Part shown: in pieces, positions 7,843-15,262 of the stretch | How the letters are laid out: every line of letters begins with the position of its first letter | Numbering within the stretch: the stretch's first letter is position 1 | Source of the DNA: Croceibacterium_B sp035470785 | Lineage (GTDB): Bacteria; Pseudomonadota; Alphaproteobacteria; Sphingomonadales; Sphingomonadaceae | DNA: 43,852 nt | Assembly (NCBI GenBank): GCA_035470785.1 | Contig: DATIQN010000037.1 | Location: 1-43,852 of the forward strand | Direction: 5' to 3' | Made by a program: the position numbers and the translations under genes | The notes under the pieces: generated by a model | What the model saw: only the letters and a program-made list of their open reading frames with translations | Database searches by the model: none | Told to the model about the DNA's origin: nothing

Positions 7843-7932
7843 CGTCATCCCCGCGAAAGCGGGGATCCAGTTGCAGTTGAGCGCTTCGCGCACCCTATTT
7901 CTCGCTAGGTTCCCGCGTTCGCGGGAATGACG
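7843..7932. repeat. Paired REP-like palindromes inside the cupin operon
   Basis: Two hairpins face each other: CCCCGC-GAAA-GCGGGG near 7849-7864 and TTCCCGC-GTTC-GCGGGAA near 7910-7927. CGTCAT lies at the left end and ATGACG at the right. This is the layout of a REP pair (BIME), and similar units are frequent in alphaproteobacterial intergenic regions. It fills the gap between the second cupin gene and the SDR gene. As RNA it could block 3' exonucleases and tune expression within the operon. Confidence 0.8.
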
Positions 7933-7935
7933 AGA

Positions 7936-8475
7936 TTAGAGATACAGCTTCGGGTTGATCGCGATGCCCTGCTCTTTGCAGTAGCTCTCATAATGGTTGA
8001 TCATCCACCACACGTCGACCGTCTCGATCAGGGTGGCCTGGTTGTCGTAGAACTCGATCGGGCCGACCATCCAGCCCCACAACTTGCAGCCCTCGGGATG
8101 GTCGGTGACCAGCGTGTGGCTCTCGCCGGGCACCTCGAAGATCAGGCCCCCGGGGGAGGCGACCCAATCGTATTCCAGGTAGCGCACACTGCCGGTGATG
8201 CAGACCATCGTCACCGTGCCGCGGTGGAAGTGCGTGCCGATTGTGCCGGGTCCTTTCATCCACAGGATGTTCGAGTACGCGTTCTGGCGCACGTCGAACG
8301 CGAGATGTTTGATCGCCGCGCTGTCGCCGAACGGGACCCAAGGACTGTCCCTGTCGCTTTCGGCGTCGATGTAGCGGCCGCCCGGCGTGTGCGCGCGGAC
8401 GAGGTCTTTGTAGTTGAACGGAACGTCGACGATCCGCTGCTCGGTGCTGGGCGGGGCTTTCATTACGCTGGCCAT
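7936..8475 (-). CDS. Cupin of the 2,4'-dihydroxyacetophenone dioxygenase family (copy B)
   Basis: A 179-residue single-domain cupin. The characterised family member cleaves the side chain of 2,4'-dihydroxyacetophenone with O2 to give 4-hydroxybenzoate and formate, and is close to this length. Candidate iron ligands are intact: HFH (H82, H84), E101 in YLEYDW, and H120 in PGESHTLV. It lies 12 bases after the start-proximal paralog (copy A), and its own AAAGGAG site precedes ATG 8475. The two copies share the PGESHTLV block and overall layout but differ widely elsewhere. Substrate identity is unproven; a related hydroxyketone or phenolic is inferred. Confidence 0.78.
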   Translation of the reverse strand: MASVMKAPPSTEQRIVDVPFNYKDLVRAHTPGGRYIDAESDRDSPWVPFGDSAAIKHLAFDVRQNAYSNILWMKGPGTIGTHFHRGTVTMVCITGSVRYLEYDWVASPGGLIFEVPGESHTLVTDHPEGCKLWGWMVGPIEFYDNQATLIETVDVWWMINHYESYCKEQGIAINPKLYL

Positions 8476-8487
8476 GGGGGGCTCCTT

Positions 8488-9033
8488 TCAGCGGATCAGG
8501 GTGTCGAGGTAATCGGCGCCAATGCCGTTTTCCTCATAATGGGCACGCGCGTCCTTCATGTAGTCGAACACGTCGTAATGGCCGACGGTCTGGCCCTGCT
8601 CGTCGAGCCACATCAGTGGGCCCGAGACGACGAAGAACACCTTCATCGGGTCGGGATGCTCGTAGCTGACCAGCGTGTGGCTTTCGCCGGGCGTCTCGAA
8701 GACGAAGTCGCCGGCGGTCGCGGTCCACTCGTGCTCGAGATAGGCCCACTTGCCGCTGATCGTGTAGGCCCAGATCGGCTTGGGGTGATAGTGCCGGTTC
8801 ACGATGCAGGCCTTCTTGGCCATCAGCACGTCGGCCCACATGTTGAGCGTCGGGCTGATCCACACCGGTTTCGAATAGACGTCCTCGACCAGCGGCCGGC
8901 CGATCGGCACCCACAGACGCTCGTCGCCCTCGGCGATCTTGGCGAAGTAGGCCTCGGGCTTGGCGCCGGGGCGCAGCGCGTGAGGAACGGGCGGCGTGCC
9001 TTTCCACGGCTCGGTGGTGGGAGCTTCGGGCAT
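8488..9033 (-). CDS. Cupin of the 2,4'-dihydroxyacetophenone dioxygenase family (copy A)
   Basis: A 181-residue paralog of the next gene. Metal-site candidates are HYH (H81, H83), E100 in YLEHEW and H119 in PGESHTLV, so both copies look active. The N-terminal 40 residues (rich in Pro) differ from copy B, and the C-terminus (HYEENGIGADYLDTLIR) matches the equivalent tail of copy B (HYESYCKEQGIAINPKLYL) only loosely. GAGAGG precedes the ATG. It follows the MFS gene by 21 bases in the same operon. It could be a second enzyme for a related step, or the partner in a hetero-oligomer with copy B. Confidence 0.78.
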   Translation of the reverse strand: MPEAPTTEPWKGTPPVPHALRPGAKPEAYFAKIAEGDERLWVPIGRPLVEDVYSKPVWISPTLNMWADVLMAKKACIVNRHYHPKPIWAYTISGKWAYLEHEWTATAGDFVFETPGESHTLVSYEHPDPMKVFFVVSGPLMWLDEQGQTVGHYDVFDYMKDARAHYEENGIGADYLDTLIR

Positions 9034-9054
9034 CGGTAATCCTCTCTCGGTATA

Positions 9055-10344
9055 TCAGGCAGCGGCCGGTTGCAGGCCGCGCTTGGCAAGCACGCGCGGG
9101 GCACTTTCCCGCAGGCCCATGGCGAACAGTCCGCCGACCAGCGTCAGCCCGACCATGATCCACAGCGGAGCCTGCAAGCCGTACTTGTCGGCGAACACAC
9201 CGGCGACCGCCGGGCCACCGGCGCCGCCGACGATCTCGCACGCGCCCATGCACAGGCCGAACACCGTCGCCGCCATCGCCGGCGGCACGCTTTCGGACGG
9301 CACCGTCGCCATGAACAGCGGGAAAATGCCGTTGAGCGCCCAGCCGACGAAGAAGATCGCTACCATGCCCACGTAAGGGCCGTGGTAGTACATCGCTCCG
9401 AGCGGCAGCAGCAGCGAGATGAACGGCATGGCGATCATCACCGGGCGTCGGCCGATCACGTCGGAAAGGCCCGCGGTGAGGAAGCTGCCGAGCGTCGCCG
9501 AGATGCCGAGCGTGCCCATCAGCCAGCTTTGGTCGCTGGCCGAATAGCCGCGCACCTGGGTCAGGTAGAGCGGCATGAACGCCCAGGTGATCACCAGGTA
9601 GGCGACGAGGACGATGCCCATGACCACGCAGATCCAGATGTTGCGGATGTGCAGCGCTTCCCAGATCGCCGCCACGTAGCCGCCGATGCCGGCACCGGTC
9701 GGGTGGGGCGTGGGCGGAGCGGATGAGTTCACTGACGGCACCGGCTCGGCTTCCTCGTGCTCCGGTTCCTTTAGCGTGAACCAGATCAGACTCGCGCAAA
9801 TGATGCCCGGGATGCCGGCGATGTAGAACGCGTTGCGCCAGCCGTAGTGTTGTGCAAGCGCGGTCAGCACGACGGGCGCCACGAACGAGCCGAAAAAGTT
9901 CGAGCCGAAGTTCTGCGCCACGCCTTGGGCCAGCCCGCGCTTGGTCGGATCGACTTCGCTCGCGACCATCGCATGGCTGATCGGCATCACGCCGCCTTCG
10001 GCCAGGCCCATCAGGATGCGCGCGCCGATGAGCATCGCGAACGTCGCCGCGAGGCCGGTCAGGAACGAGCACGCCGAGAACGCGGTAGTGGCCAGCACCA
10101 GCAGCAGCTTGCGGTTGCCGACGATGTCAGACACGCGGCTGACGCCGAACGCGGCGATCGCCCAGATGAAGCTGAAGATGCCGGCGACGTAGCCGACTTG
10201 GCTGTTCGACAGGTGCAGGTCCGGCTGCACGAACGGCATCAGGAAGTTGAGAGAGTTCCGGTCGAAGAAGACGATGCCGAAATTGACGCTCAGCAGGCCG
10301 ACGAGCCAGGCCTGATACGCGGGCGAGTTACGTTTGCTGCTCAT
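9055..10344 (-). CDS. MFS transporter, organic anion/aromatic acid type (ACS or AAHS-like)
   Basis: A 429-residue, roughly 12-TM transporter. Landmarks are NFGIVFFDRNSLNFLMPF in the first segment, the loop SRVSDIVGNRK, RILMGLAEGGVMP, and a second-half loop GLSDVIGRRP. The DR pair in TM1 and the GxAEG motif are typical of anion:cation symporters and aromatic-acid importers. A central loop around residues 195-215 is rich in Glu, Pro and Ser. AAGGAT precedes the ATG, and the VOC gene ends 9 bases upstream. Its place inside the operon implies that it imports the compound degraded by the cupins and dehydrogenases. Confidence 0.85.
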   Translation of the reverse strand: MSSKRNSPAYQAWLVGLLSVNFGIVFFDRNSLNFLMPFVQPDLHLSNSQVGYVAGIFSFIWAIAAFGVSRVSDIVGNRKLLLVLATTAFSACSFLTGLAATFAMLIGARILMGLAEGGVMPISHAMVASEVDPTKRGLAQGVAQNFGSNFFGSFVAPVVLTALAQHYGWRNAFYIAGIPGIICASLIWFTLKEPEHEEAEPVPSVNSSAPPTPHPTGAGIGGYVAAIWEALHIRNIWICVVMGIVLVAYLVITWAFMPLYLTQVRGYSASDQSWLMGTLGISATLGSFLTAGLSDVIGRRPVMIAMPFISLLLPLGAMYYHGPYVGMVAIFFVGWALNGIFPLFMATVPSESVPPAMAATVFGLCMGACEIVGGAGGPAVAGVFADKYGLQAPLWIMVGLTLVGGLFAMGLRESAPRVLAKRGLQPAAA

Positions 10345-10353
10345 CGGGTATCC

Positions 10354-10899
10354 TTACAAGAACGAGCGGACGGCGTTGCTGCCGTCCCAATCGAGGCTGG
10401 CTTTCCAGAAGCGGGTGAAAGTCTCGTCCATCCCCGGCGTGACCGGGAGCAGCTCAAGGAAACCCCATTGCGGGCCGCTGCCGTTGTCGAGGTAGACCAC
10501 TTCCCCGCCGGTCGGCACCGCGGCGCGGAACGCCTCGACGTAGCCGCGCTGCTGGTAATCGCGGCTGTCGGCGTCGACGTCTGCGCAGGCCAGGCCGAAG
10601 TGATGAAAGCCGTAGCCCCGATGAGCGATCGTCTCGCGGTAGACGCTCGGATTGTTGTCGAGCGGCTGGATCAGCTCGATTAGCATGTGCCCGGCAAAGC
10701 CCATGCCGATGGTGATGTCGGCGGTCGATTCCTCGCCGCGGTAGGTTTGGCCGGGCACAAGAAAGTGGTCGAGCACGAAAAATGGCCCGGCGTTACAGTT
10801 CTTCACCCAGTGATCGATCGCGCTCGGCAAGTCCTCGACCACGAACGCGGTCTGCGCGATGCCGCCCATCGGCTGGCCGTAGCCAAGCTCGTTTGTCAT
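10354..10899 (-). CDS. VOC (glyoxalase/dioxygenase) superfamily protein
   Basis: A 181-residue protein with the paired beta-alpha-beta layout of the vicinal oxygen chelate fold. The first module begins GIAQTAFVVEDLPSAIDHWV. A second begins near FHHFGLACADVDADSRDYQQ and contains one likely metal ligand (GFHHFG); E153 in WGFLELLP closes the site. Members include extradiol dioxygenases, isomerases and glyoxalases, so the reaction is open. GGGAGAGG precedes the ATG. It is the first gene of the six-gene operon and diverges from the class II aldolase. Confidence 0.8.
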   Translation of the reverse strand: MTNELGYGQPMGGIAQTAFVVEDLPSAIDHWVKNCNAGPFFVLDHFLVPGQTYRGEESTADITIGMGFAGHMLIELIQPLDNNPSVYRETIAHRGYGFHHFGLACADVDADSRDYQQRGYVEAFRAAVPTGGEVVYLDNGSGPQWGFLELLPVTPGMDETFTRFWKASLDWDGSNAVRSFL

Positions 10900-10910
10900 G
10901 TGCCTCTCCC

Positions 10911-10926
10911 GGCCGCTCGTGCGGCC
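10911..10926. promoter_or_regulatory. Small palindrome in the divergent promoter gap
   Basis: GGCCGC-TCGT-GCGGCC is a perfect 6-bp inverted repeat 11 bases upstream of the VOC start, inside the 100-base gap to the divergent aldolase gene. Its position fits an operator or 5'-leader hairpin. No regulator gene is adjacent and GC-rich DNA makes such short repeats by chance, so this is a weak call. Confidence 0.2.
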
Positions 10927-10999
10927 TTTGCCAATGGCTCGCCAATCGGCGCGACAAAGTCAATCACGCCGTGCTAGGCTTCCGGCAACGGAGACGAAT

Positions 11000-11755
11000 A
11001 TGGCCACCCAGATAAAGCGTGACCTCAAGTGCAACGAGGCGGAATGGGTCGCGCGGCAGGACCTTGCCGCCGCCTATCGCATCTTCGACATGCTCGGCTG
11101 GGGCGAATCGATCTACAACCACATCACTCTTCGGGTCCCGGGCGAGGAAGCGTTCCTGATCAACCCGTTCGGGCTCCTTTGGTCGGAAGTGACCGCTTCC
11201 AACCTGGTCAAGATCGACAGCGAGGGGAACAAGCTGTGCGGCAGCCCCTATCCGGTCAACCTGGCCGGGTTCACCCAGCACGGTGTGTTTCACAAGCACC
11301 TGCCATGGGCGCACGCGATCATTCACACGCACACGCCCGACACGATGGCCGTATGCTCGAGCGAGCAAGGACTTGTGCCGACGAACTTCTATTCTTGCTT
11401 CTTCGAAGGGGCCGTCGGCTACCATGACTTCGAAGGCATCACCGTGCGCCCCGAAGAAGGGGAACGGCTGGTTCGCAACCTGGGCAACCACCGGGTGTTG
11501 ATGCTGCGCAACCACGGCCCCGTGGTGATGGCCGAGACGCTGCCTGCGATGTTCCTGTCCTACTACATGCTGCAGCGCGCCTGCGAGATACAGGTCAAGA
11601 CCGCGGCTCTGGGCGACCCGATCCGGGTTTCCGACGAGATTATCGAAGTTCACCAGCGCGATCGCGACAAGATGCTCACGGCGGAGTTCGGTAAGCTCGA
11701 TTTCGAGGCGTGGAAACGCAAGCTCGACAGCGTCGACCGCGGCTGGCGCGACTGA
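11000..11755 (+). CDS. Class II aldolase/adducin family protein
   Basis: A 251-residue protein of the zinc-dependent FucA/adducin-head fold. Zinc ligands appear as HTHTPD (H109, H111) and the later NHGPV histidine (H172). YNHITLRVPG (39-48) is the conserved early motif. Bacterial members cleave carbon-carbon bonds of hydroxy-keto compounds or decarboxylate; adducin-like members may do neither. ATG 11000 follows GGAGACGAAT; the longer frame from 10898 would enter the VOC promoter region. It diverges from the cupin operon, and a lyase there would suit the final cleavage of a ring-derived intermediate. The link is inference from position. Confidence 0.85.
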   Translation: MATQIKRDLKCNEAEWVARQDLAAAYRIFDMLGWGESIYNHITLRVPGEEAFLINPFGLLWSEVTASNLVKIDSEGNKLCGSPYPVNLAGFTQHGVFHKHLPWAHAIIHTHTPDTMAVCSSEQGLVPTNFYSCFFEGAVGYHDFEGITVRPEEGERLVRNLGNHRVLMLRNHGPVVMAETLPAMFLSYYMLQRACEIQVKTAALGDPIRVSDEIIEVHQRDRDKMLTAEFGKLDFEAWKRKLDSVDRGWRD

Positions 11756-11778
11756 TTTACGCGCGTTAGGGTCGCTCC

Positions 11779-12336
11779 ATGCCTAGCCTGACCGTCAACG
11801 CGCGGCCCCTGCGCTTCGACCTCGATCCGTCGACGCCCTTGCTGTGGGCGCTGCGCGACGCGGCCAACCTGACCGGCACCAAGTACGGCTGCGGCGTCGG
11901 CGATTGCGGCGCTTGCATGGTGCTGGTCGACGGCAAGGCGCTGCGCAGCTGCCTGATCACCCTCGGCGAGGCCGAAGGGCGGGTGGTCACCACGATCGAA
12001 GGCCTGAGCCACGATCGCTCGCACCCGGTGCAGCAGGCGATGGTCGCCGAGCAGGCGATCCAGTGCGGCTTTTGCACCCCGGGCATCGTCATGTCTGCCG
12101 CCGCGCTGCTGGCAGCAAACGCTTCGCCCACTGACAACGATATCAAGCAAGCCATTCCCAACTTGTGCCGCTGCGGTGTCTATCCACGGCTGGTACGCGC
12201 GATCCAGCGCGCGGCGCGCGTTTCGGCACGGCAGGAACGGATCAGCGCCGCGCCCGCTCCTGGGATAAGTCCGGGTGACGCCGCAGCTGCGGTCCCTGCT
12301 ATGCGGCAGACGAATGAACACGAGGAAAATCGATGA
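11779..12336 (+). CDS. [2Fe-2S] subunit of a molybdenum hydroxylase (IorA/CoxS-like), orphan
   Basis: A 185-residue small subunit. The plant-type ferredoxin cluster cysteines are C38, C43, C46 and C58 (YGCGVGDCGACM ... SC). The second cluster uses C96, C99, C130 and C132 (QCGFCTPG ... LCRCG). Both sets are complete, so it can carry electrons. In isoquinoline 1-oxidoreductase and relatives this subunit works with a large molybdopterin subunit, normally the next gene; none is present here. The C-terminal 35 residues after ARRV... are low-complexity and longer than usual. It begins 23 bases after the aldolase gene and overlaps arsC by ATGA. Confidence 0.88.
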   Translation: MPSLTVNARPLRFDLDPSTPLLWALRDAANLTGTKYGCGVGDCGACMVLVDGKALRSCLITLGEAEGRVVTTIEGLSHDRSHPVQQAMVAEQAIQCGFCTPGIVMSAAALLAANASPTDNDIKQAIPNLCRCGVYPRLVRAIQRAARVSARQERISAAPAPGISPGDAAAAVPAMRQTNEHEENR

Positions 12337-12677
12337 AGGCGACGATCTGGCATAATCCAGCGTGCGGCAAATCGCGCGCGACGCTCGAGATTCTCGAGAG
12401 TCACGGGGACGTCGATCTCGAGGTGATCGAATATCTCAAGCATCCGCCAAGCCGTGACAAGCTGGCGCAGCTCTATCGCGACGCCGGAATGGCTCCGCGC
12501 GAAGGCGTGCGCACTTTCGGCACCGACGCCAAGGAGCGCGGACTGACGGAGGGCGACGACGGCAGCGTTCTTGATGCCATGGTGGCCGATCCCAGGCTCA
12601 TCGAGCGTCCGCTGGTCGAAACCGCCAAAGGGGTCCGCCTGTGCCGTCCGCCAGAGCGCGTCGAAGAGATACTATGA
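12333..12677 (+). CDS. arsC: ArsC-family arsenate reductase (glutaredoxin type)
   Basis: A 114-residue thioredoxin-fold protein. The catalytic cysteine C11 sits in HNPACGKSR. Three arginines that hold arsenate in the E. coli enzyme have counterparts at R60, R92 (LIERPLV) and R105 (VRLCRP). E. coli ArsC is 141 residues; this one lacks the C-terminal tail. No arsB, acr3 or arsR gene is near, so a role in arsenic resistance is not certain; the related YfgD group has similar sequence. It is translationally coupled to the iron-sulfur subunit by a 4-base overlap. Confidence 0.85.
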   Translation: MKATIWHNPACGKSRATLEILESHGDVDLEVIEYLKHPPSRDKLAQLYRDAGMAPREGVRTFGTDAKERGLTEGDDGSVLDAMVADPRLIERPLVETAKGVRLCRPPERVEEIL

Positions 12678-12768
12678 AGGCCAGCGACTTGCATCGCGCG
12701 GCCATATCTGCAAACGCCCGGGGGCCGTCGCCCCTCGTTCCGGGGCATTAAGAGAGGCACGGAATAGT

Positions 12769-13398
12769 ATGAACGGTAACGAGCTCGCCGAACGTCGTAC
12801 CGGCACGAAGCTCAAGCGCAAGATTGCCGAGGCGCTCGGCCCGGCGGGAGTATTCTTCCGCGGGTTCCTCGAGCATCCGAAGATGGTCGGCTCGGTCATA
12901 CCCACGTCGCGCAACACCATCGACAAGATGCTCGCGCCGGTGAAATGGGACGAGTGCAAGCTGTTCGTCGAATACGGCCCCGGCGTCGGCACGTTCTGCC
13001 GTCCGGTGCTCGACCGGCTGCCGCGCGACGGCGCCTTGCTCGTGATCGACACCAACCCGCTGTTCATCAATTACCTGAAGCGGACGATCGGCGACAGCCG
13101 CTTCCATCCCGTGCTCGGCTCGGCCGAGGACGTCGAGGCGATTATCCAGGCGCTAGGCTACGACAAGGCCGACTACGTCCTTTCAGGCCTGCCGTTCTCG
13201 ACTTTGCCAGAAGGCGTCGGGCCGGCGATCGTCGCGGCGACGCACAGGGTCGTACGCCGGGGCGGTGCGTTCCTGACTTACCAGTTCAGGGCCGCCGCGC
13301 GCGACCTTACCGCACGCCATTTCAAGCGCATCGAAACCGGGTTTGCCTGGTGGAATATCCCGCCCTGCCTGTTGTGCTGGGGCTGGCAGCAGGACTGA
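12769..13398 (+). CDS. PmtA-like class I SAM-dependent methyltransferase (phospholipid N-methyltransferase family)
   Basis: A 209-residue methyltransferase. The SAM-binding motif is EYGPGVGTF (68-76), with the acidic end of strand two at D94 (VIDTN) and a GSAEDV segment (118-122). LSGLPFS (139-145) corresponds to the SGLP motif of bacterial PmtA enzymes that methylate phosphatidylethanolamine. The N-terminus is basic (LKRKIAEAL), suited to membrane contact. A start at ATG 12769 follows AGAGAGG; the frame from 12571 overlaps arsC. The alternative is a related ribosomal RNA adenine dimethyltransferase-like enzyme, but SGLP favours PmtA. Confidence 0.68.
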   Translation: MNGNELAERRTGTKLKRKIAEALGPAGVFFRGFLEHPKMVGSVIPTSRNTIDKMLAPVKWDECKLFVEYGPGVGTFCRPVLDRLPRDGALLVIDTNPLFINYLKRTIGDSRFHPVLGSAEDVEAIIQALGYDKADYVLSGLPFSTLPEGVGPAIVAATHRVVRRGGAFLTYQFRAAARDLTARHFKRIETGFAWWNIPPCLLCWGWQQD

Positions 13399-13404
13399 GC
13401 GCGG

Positions 13405-14232
13405 CTATTCGAACGTCGCGCTGAGCGTCGCCGGCGAGGGCCCGGCGAACTGGTCGTGCACGGCCGCAAGCACGGCCAGGAAAACGGTTGCCCACCCGGC
13501 GTTCATCACGCTCACCACCAGGGCATCGCCGAACTGCGCGGTTTGCGGTCCGAACAGCCCGAAAAGCGCCCCCGACACAAGCGACACGACCATGGCCACC
13601 ACGCCGTAAGCGACGAAGAGCAGGAAGAAGAACGCGAACAGGCGACCGCCGTTGCCGCTCGTCAGCGTCCACGATCGGCCGAGCGCGGTTAGCGGACTGG
13701 CCACGTCTTCCTTCACCAGGATCGGCCCCACCAGCGAAAAGCGCACAAACAGAAACGCCCAACATATCAGCGCCAGAAGCAGGACGAACGCTACGAGCCC
13801 TCCCGCGCCACTGAGGGCGGCTAGCCCGCCGAGCAACAGGAATGCGGTACCCAAAATCAGCCCGAGCAGGATATATGCGGCGAGGTAGGAGAGCATCTTT
13901 CGAGCGCCGATCTTCAGGGCTTGCGCGACCGTCGGGCGACTGTGGTCGGTTAGCAGGGCGATGAGGCCCAGCATGCCGATCGCTTGCATGATCACAATCA
14001 GCAGGATGACCCACCAGTAGCCGCTGTAGTACTCCTCGAGCCGGGCCATGACTACCGCTGTGTCGGTGGAAGCCCTGGCGCCCATCTGGGTCAACGGGTC
14101 CGGAGCTATTACGGAGAAGGCAAAGTAGGGCAGGAAGAAGAACACGCCTGCGACCACCAGGATCACATCGCGGCTTACGCTGACTAGCCGCAAGGCATCA
14201 TTCCACGCGCGATTCATCTCGAGTTTCATCAT
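13405..14232 (-). CDS. Multi-pass inner-membrane protein, function unknown
   Basis: A 275-residue protein with about six hydrophobic segments separated by short loops (for example VVAGVFFFLPYFAFSVIAP near the start and LFAFFFLLFVAYGVVAMVV late). The loop FSLVGPILVKEDVASPLTALGRSW resembles the conserved loop of YciC/UPF0259 and GDPD-membrane-domain proteins, in which an Arg-Phe-x-Leu and a following helix recur. No catalytic domain is present. The start is ATG 14232, with two further in-frame ATGs just downstream (14229, 14217). It is divergent from lipB. Six bases separate its stop from the convergent methyltransferase gene. Confidence 0.75.
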   Translation of the reverse strand: MMKLEMNRAWNDALRLVSVSRDVILVVAGVFFFLPYFAFSVIAPDPLTQMGARASTDTAVVMARLEEYYSGYWWVILLIVIMQAIGMLGLIALLTDHSRPTVAQALKIGARKMLSYLAAYILLGLILGTAFLLLGGLAALSGAGGLVAFVLLLALICWAFLFVRFSLVGPILVKEDVASPLTALGRSWTLTSGNGGRLFAFFFLLFVAYGVVAMVVSLVSGALFGLFGPQTAQFGDALVVSVMNAGWATVFLAVLAAVHDQFAGPSPATLSATFE

Positions 14233-14294
14233 TCTGGTTCCAATGGCCCGTGAAGCCCTTGATAAACGCCACGCGCGTCGGCACGCAATCGAGG

Positions 14295-14963
14295 ATGCCT
14301 GCGCAATCTGCCGATATGATCGAATGGCGCCGCGAAAGCGCTCCGATACCCTATCGCGAAGCGCTTGCCGAGCAGGAGGCGCGTAACGCGGCAATTGCGG
14401 CGGGCAAGGTGCGCGAACTCGTCTGGCTGCTCGAGCATCCGCCGGTCTACACCGCGGGCACAAGCGCGCCTGCGGCTGAGTTGCTCGACCCGCGCTTCGA
14501 AGTCGTCGAGACCGGACGCGGCGGGCGCTACACCTATCATGGGCCGGGGCAACGCGTCGGCTATGTGCTGCTCGACCTGTCGCAACGCGGGCGCGACGTG
14601 CGCTGCTTCGTCCACGCGCTCGAAGGCTGGGTGATCGACACGCTGGCCGATTTCCGCGTCGACAGCTGGCGCGCGGACGGGCGAATCGGCATTTGGACGC
14701 GCGATACCGACGGCAGCGAAGCTAAGATCGGCGCGATCGGGGTGCGCATCCGCCGCTGGGTTACGATGCATGGATTCGCCGTCAACCTCGACCCCGACCT
14801 ATCGCATTTCGGCGGCATCGTGCCGTGCGGCATCGCCGATTACGGCGTCACCAGCCTCGCCAGGCTCGGGATCAAGGTTGCGCCGGACGAGTGGGATGAG
14901 GCATTGCAGCGCCGCGCGGATGGATTCTTCGCCGCGCTCGGCCGTTCGGAGACATTCGCTTGA
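14295..14963 (+). CDS. lipB: Octanoyltransferase (lipoate biosynthesis)
   Basis: A 222-residue enzyme that moves octanoyl groups from acyl-carrier protein to lipoyl domains, the first step of lipoate synthesis. Motifs are EHPPVYTAG, GRGGRYTYHGPGQRVGY, KIGAIGVR with catalytic K144, the HGFAVNL segment, and FGGIVPCGI with catalytic C178. The fold is complete at usual length. The start is uncertain: ATG 14295, ATG 14316 (MIEWRR) and a GTG at 14250 are all in frame and none has a well-spaced ribosome site. A small lipoprotein gene begins within its stop codon. Confidence 0.93.
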   Translation: MPAQSADMIEWRRESAPIPYREALAEQEARNAAIAAGKVRELVWLLEHPPVYTAGTSAPAAELLDPRFEVVETGRGGRYTYHGPGQRVGYVLLDLSQRGRDVRCFVHALEGWVIDTLADFRVDSWRADGRIGIWTRDTDGSEAKIGAIGVRIRRWVTMHGFAVNLDPDLSHFGGIVPCGIADYGVTSLARLGIKVAPDEWDEALQRRADGFFAALGRSETFA

Positions 14964-15262
14964 CCCGCTCGCAATCGCTTGCCCTGCTTGTACCGCTCGC
15001 GCTCCTGGGTGCGTGCCACAAGACACCGAAGAACGACGCGCGCTCCGCTTCGGGCGAAGTGCTACAGGGCACGATCAGCGACAACATGTTGCCGCTGGAC
15101 AAGTTGAAGTCGCAGCCACCGCTGCTCGCGCCGAGCCAGGAAAAGAACACGCCGGAAGGCGTGGCGGACAAAGGCAGTGGCGCTGCCGCCGCGACGACCG
15201 CCGCATCGGGACAACCTGACGCAGCGCCGTCGCCCGCGACGTCGGCCAGCGGGGCCCCCTAA
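14960..15262 (+). CDS. Small lipoprotein, function unknown
   Basis: A 100-residue protein with a signal peptide and lipobox LLGAC (about residues 15-19), so it should be an anchored lipoprotein. The mature part has no recognisable domain and ends in an Ala/Ser/Pro-rich tail (from residue 72) that looks disordered. The TTG start at 14960 overlaps the lipB TGA stop as TTGA and has GGAG upstream, so it is probably translated by coupling. Its TAA stop overlaps the TAG of the convergent CitE-like gene (CTAA, 15259-15262). Confidence 0.7.
   Translation: MTRSQSLALLVPLALLGACHKTPKNDARSASGEVLQGTISDNMLPLDKLKSQPPLLAPSQEKNTPEGVADKGSGAAAATTAASGQPDAAPSPATSASGAP

Noticed and set aside
7843..7932. Paired repeats read as a CRISPR remnant
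   Set aside because: Only two copies, in inverted orientation, with no spacer series and no cas genes.
8534..10072. A 512-residue minus-strand frame
   Set aside because: It is Arg- and Gly-rich shadow reading of the MFS and cupin genes, which have clear homologies in another frame.
12730..12746. Hairpin GCCCC-loop-GGGGC after arsC as a terminator
   Set aside because: No T tract follows, so a rho-independent terminator is not supported.
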